From: Streptomyces dysideae
Lineage (GTDB): Bacteria > Actinomycetota > Actinomycetes > Streptomycetales > Streptomycetaceae
DNA: 64,000 nt
Direction: 5' to 3'
Assembly: GCF_001514305.1 (NCBI RefSeq)
Contig: NZ_KQ949075.1
Location: forward strand, 407,443-471,442
In this document: positions 62,464 to 64,000 of the stretch, piece by piece
Numbering within the stretch: position 1 is the stretch's first letter
How the letters are laid out: each line of letters starts with the position of its first letter
Notes under the pieces: model-generated
The model's database searches: none
What the model was told of the DNA's origin: nothing
What the model saw: the letters and a program-made list of their open reading frames with translations, nothing else
Position numbers and translations under genes: made by a program

Positions 62464-64000
62464 ATGACGGCCGAGCTGGTGCGGGGGCAGAACCACCCGC
62501 TCTCCCAGGTCCGTCTGGAGATCCGGGTCTCGGCCGGCGCGCCGATCGTGGCCGGAGCCACGATCGGCGACGAGCACGGCAAGGTCCACGGCGCCGAGTG
62601 GGTGGCCCACCCGGGTGCCCCGGTCCTGCCGGGCCTGGAGGTCTCCCGGCAGGCCGCCGCCGACCACCGCCTCGCGGTGGACCTGGACGCCGTGCCGGAT
62701 GCCGTGCACCGCGTCAGTGTGCTGCTCGCCCTGCCCACCGGGGCCGGCGGCCCGACCCGCTTCGGCGCCGTCCCCGCCCCCTCCGTCACTGTCACCGGCC
62801 TCGACGGCACCGGCGTCGCCGCCTACACCATCACCGGCCTGGAGGCGGAGTCGGCCGTCGTCGCGCTGGAGCTCTACCGACGCCAGGGCGCCTGGAAGGT
62901 ACGCGCCGTCGGCCAAGGATACGCCGGCGGCCTCGCCGACCTCTTCACCGACCAGGGCCTGCCCGAGGCTCACCAACTCGCCGGAAGCATCAACGAGGCG
63001 GTGGCCCAGGGCCTGGCCCGCTCGGTCCCGGCACCCCCACCGCGCACACCGGACACCGACCGCTCCCGGCAGACGACCGCCCCGGCACTCGGCCCGGACC
63101 AGAGCGCCGGTCCCGCACCCCACGGCACCTCCGGGCGCGTACCACCCCAGCCGACCTCTCCGTACGGCACCGAGCCGCCGGCCGGCCAGCAGTCGACGTC
63201 GCCCTACGGCAACCAGGCACCGGGCGCGCCCGGGCAGCCGACCTCGCCGTACGGCACACCGGCCCCCGACACGCCAGAGCAGTCCGCGCCGCAGCCGTCG
63301 TATCCGGGCGGAGCCGGCGCCACGGACGCCTCCGCGCCCACTGCCGGCGGCCCGGTCAACTACAGCCACCCGCGCAGGCAGAACGCCGCTCCGCCGCCGC
63401 CCCCGCCGACCGCGCCCCCGGCCCAGCCCGAACAGCCCGCGCAGCCCGTCGCGGGCGACGCCACCGGCTGGTCCATGGACGAGCGGCTCTACAACCAGGT
63501 GTGGGGCATGTTCGAGGACCTCGCCCGCACCACGGCCGCCTACCGCAGCGCCGTCGACTTCGCCGACTCCCGTATGGAGAAGGAGCTCGACCAGGTCCTG
63601 TCCGACCCGCGCAGCCGGATCGGCGGACAGGGCGACGCCGCACGCGAGGCGGCCCGCGCCAAGCACGCCCAGCTCGTCGACCAGGCCAGGGCCGCACTCG
63701 ACCGGGACATCACCCAGCTCACCGCCGAGTCCGAGGTCGTCGAACCCGCGCTGCCACCGGCGTACGCGCGCTGGGACAACCCCGTCTGGCACGGCTACCG
63801 GGTGCCGATGGAGATACCCATGGCCCTGCGCGTGGGCGACCTCCACCTGCCGGAGAGTGCCGAACTGCGTATCCCGTTGCTGGTCCGGCTGCCGCTCGAG
63901 CGCGGCCTGTGGATCGACAGCGGACGCGCCGGATCGCTCGACGGTTCCTTCACCGACTCTCACGACCTGCGGCGCCTCGGGATGGAGACGGCGGTGGCGC
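62464..64000 (+). CDS. TerD-like domain fused to a long linker and a further region, partial
   Basis: The frame starts at ATG 62464 (ribosome site GGGGGACGAAGG) and is open to the window end, at least 512 codons. Residues 1-180 form a TerD-related domain (AELVRGQNHPLSQVRLEIRVS, VVALELYRRQGAWKVRAVGQGYAGGL). About residues 190-330 form a Pro/Gln/Thr linker with three SPYG repeats (QPTSPYGT, STSPYGN, QPTSPYGT). From about 335 a helical region follows (SMDERLYNQVWGMFEDLARTTAAYRSA), then an alpha/beta region (LRIPLLVRLPLERGLWIDSG) resembling the start of FtsK-like translocase proteins I have seen in Streptomyces. The end is outside the window. Confidence 0.75.
   Translation, partial: MTAELVRGQNHPLSQVRLEIRVSAGAPIVAGATIGDEHGKVHGAEWVAHPGAPVLPGLEVSRQAAADHRLAVDLDAVPDAVHRVSVLLALPTGAGGPTRFGAVPAPSVTVTGLDGTGVAAYTITGLEAESAVVALELYRRQGAWKVRAVGQGYAGGLADLFTDQGLPEAHQLAGSINEAVAQGLARSVPAPPPRTPDTDRSRQTTAPALGPDQSAGPAPHGTSGRVPPQPTSPYGTEPPAGQQSTSPYGNQAPGAPGQPTSPYGTPAPDTPEQSAPQPSYPGGAGATDASAPTAGGPVNYSHPRRQNAAPPPPPPTAPPAQPEQPAQPVAGDATGWSMDERLYNQVWGMFEDLARTTAAYRSAVDFADSRMEKELDQVLSDPRSRIGGQGDAAREAARAKHAQLVDQARAALDRDITQLTAESEVVEPALPPAYARWDNPVWHGYRVPMEIPMALRVGDLHLPESAELRIPLLVRLPLERGLWIDSGRAGSLDGSFTDSHDLRRLGMETAVA

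Overview
The window is a chromosomal stretch of very high G+C with the codon pattern, GTG/TTG starts and leaderless promoters of an actinobacterium. Its gene content (polA, rpsA, coaE, uvrB, an SPW_0924-type peptide, DUF6343, a WhiJ/Scr-like regulator with DUF397, TerD proteins) points to Streptomyces. The species cannot be named from the sequence alone. No tRNA, rRNA, CRISPR array or intact insertion sequence was seen.

Layout. 1-4.8 kb (minus): membrane protein, lipoprotein, secreted trypsin-like protease, hotdog thioesterase and a molybdopterin oxidoreductase of the FdhF/YdeP type. 4.97-7.7 kb: polA. 7.7-8.4 kb: non-coding, with a strong hairpin. 8.4-16.3 kb: small proteins, secreted lytic transglycosylase, DUF3068 protein, HrpB helicase and a methyltransferase without a canonical start. 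16.5-25.2 kb: core genes rpsA, PAC2, coaE, TPR, acyltransferase, DoxX, S4, UdgB, prolyl iminopeptidase and a GntR regulator. 25.3-28.5 kb: NCS1 permease/racemase operon, then GNAT and RidA. 28.6-33.5 kb: an accessory block (below). 33.8-43.6 kb: amidohydrolase, P450, broken DUF899, ABC exporter, ATPase/XRE/DUF397 locus, methyltransferase and two truncated genes. 43.7-58.4 kb: orphan gltD, decayed HxlR/oxidoreductase pair, uridine-kinase-like protein, CBS, CorA, psuG/psuK-like operon, frameshifted fdhA, MFS, ogt and GDPD. 58.6-64 kb: MHYT sensor, uvrB and two TerD-family genes, the last running off the window.

The accessory block is the most interesting part. A TIR-NTPase protein ending in an unrecognised domain (30106-31995) faces a divergent gene encoding the same domain alone (29459-30067). 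Next come a decayed nucleotidyltransferase gene, a DUF7873 gene, and an intergenic segment (33432-33539) that folds on paper into a complete permuted tRNA-like structure closed by a 9-bp stem. That is the topology of bacterial Y RNAs (tRNA mimics bound by Ro60). I could find no Ro60/TROVE gene in the window. The block may be an RNA-sensing or RNA-repair locus next to an immune-type TIR module.

A second theme is DNA-damage control. Seven promoters carry the same arrangement, TGTCAGTG, 8 nt, then a -10 hexamer (the RecA-NDp/PafBC-type element of actinobacteria). They precede the YdeP-type oxidoreductase, polA, coaE, an uncharacterised gene at 28654-29340, ogt, uvrB and a TerD gene.

A third theme is decay. 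At least six genes are broken (DUF899, fdhA, SDR, HxlR, phosphatase, AhpD-like), in addition to the nucleotidyltransferase. Several of the lesions are single-base or dinucleotide length changes in short G or CG runs, so either real decay or consensus error is possible.
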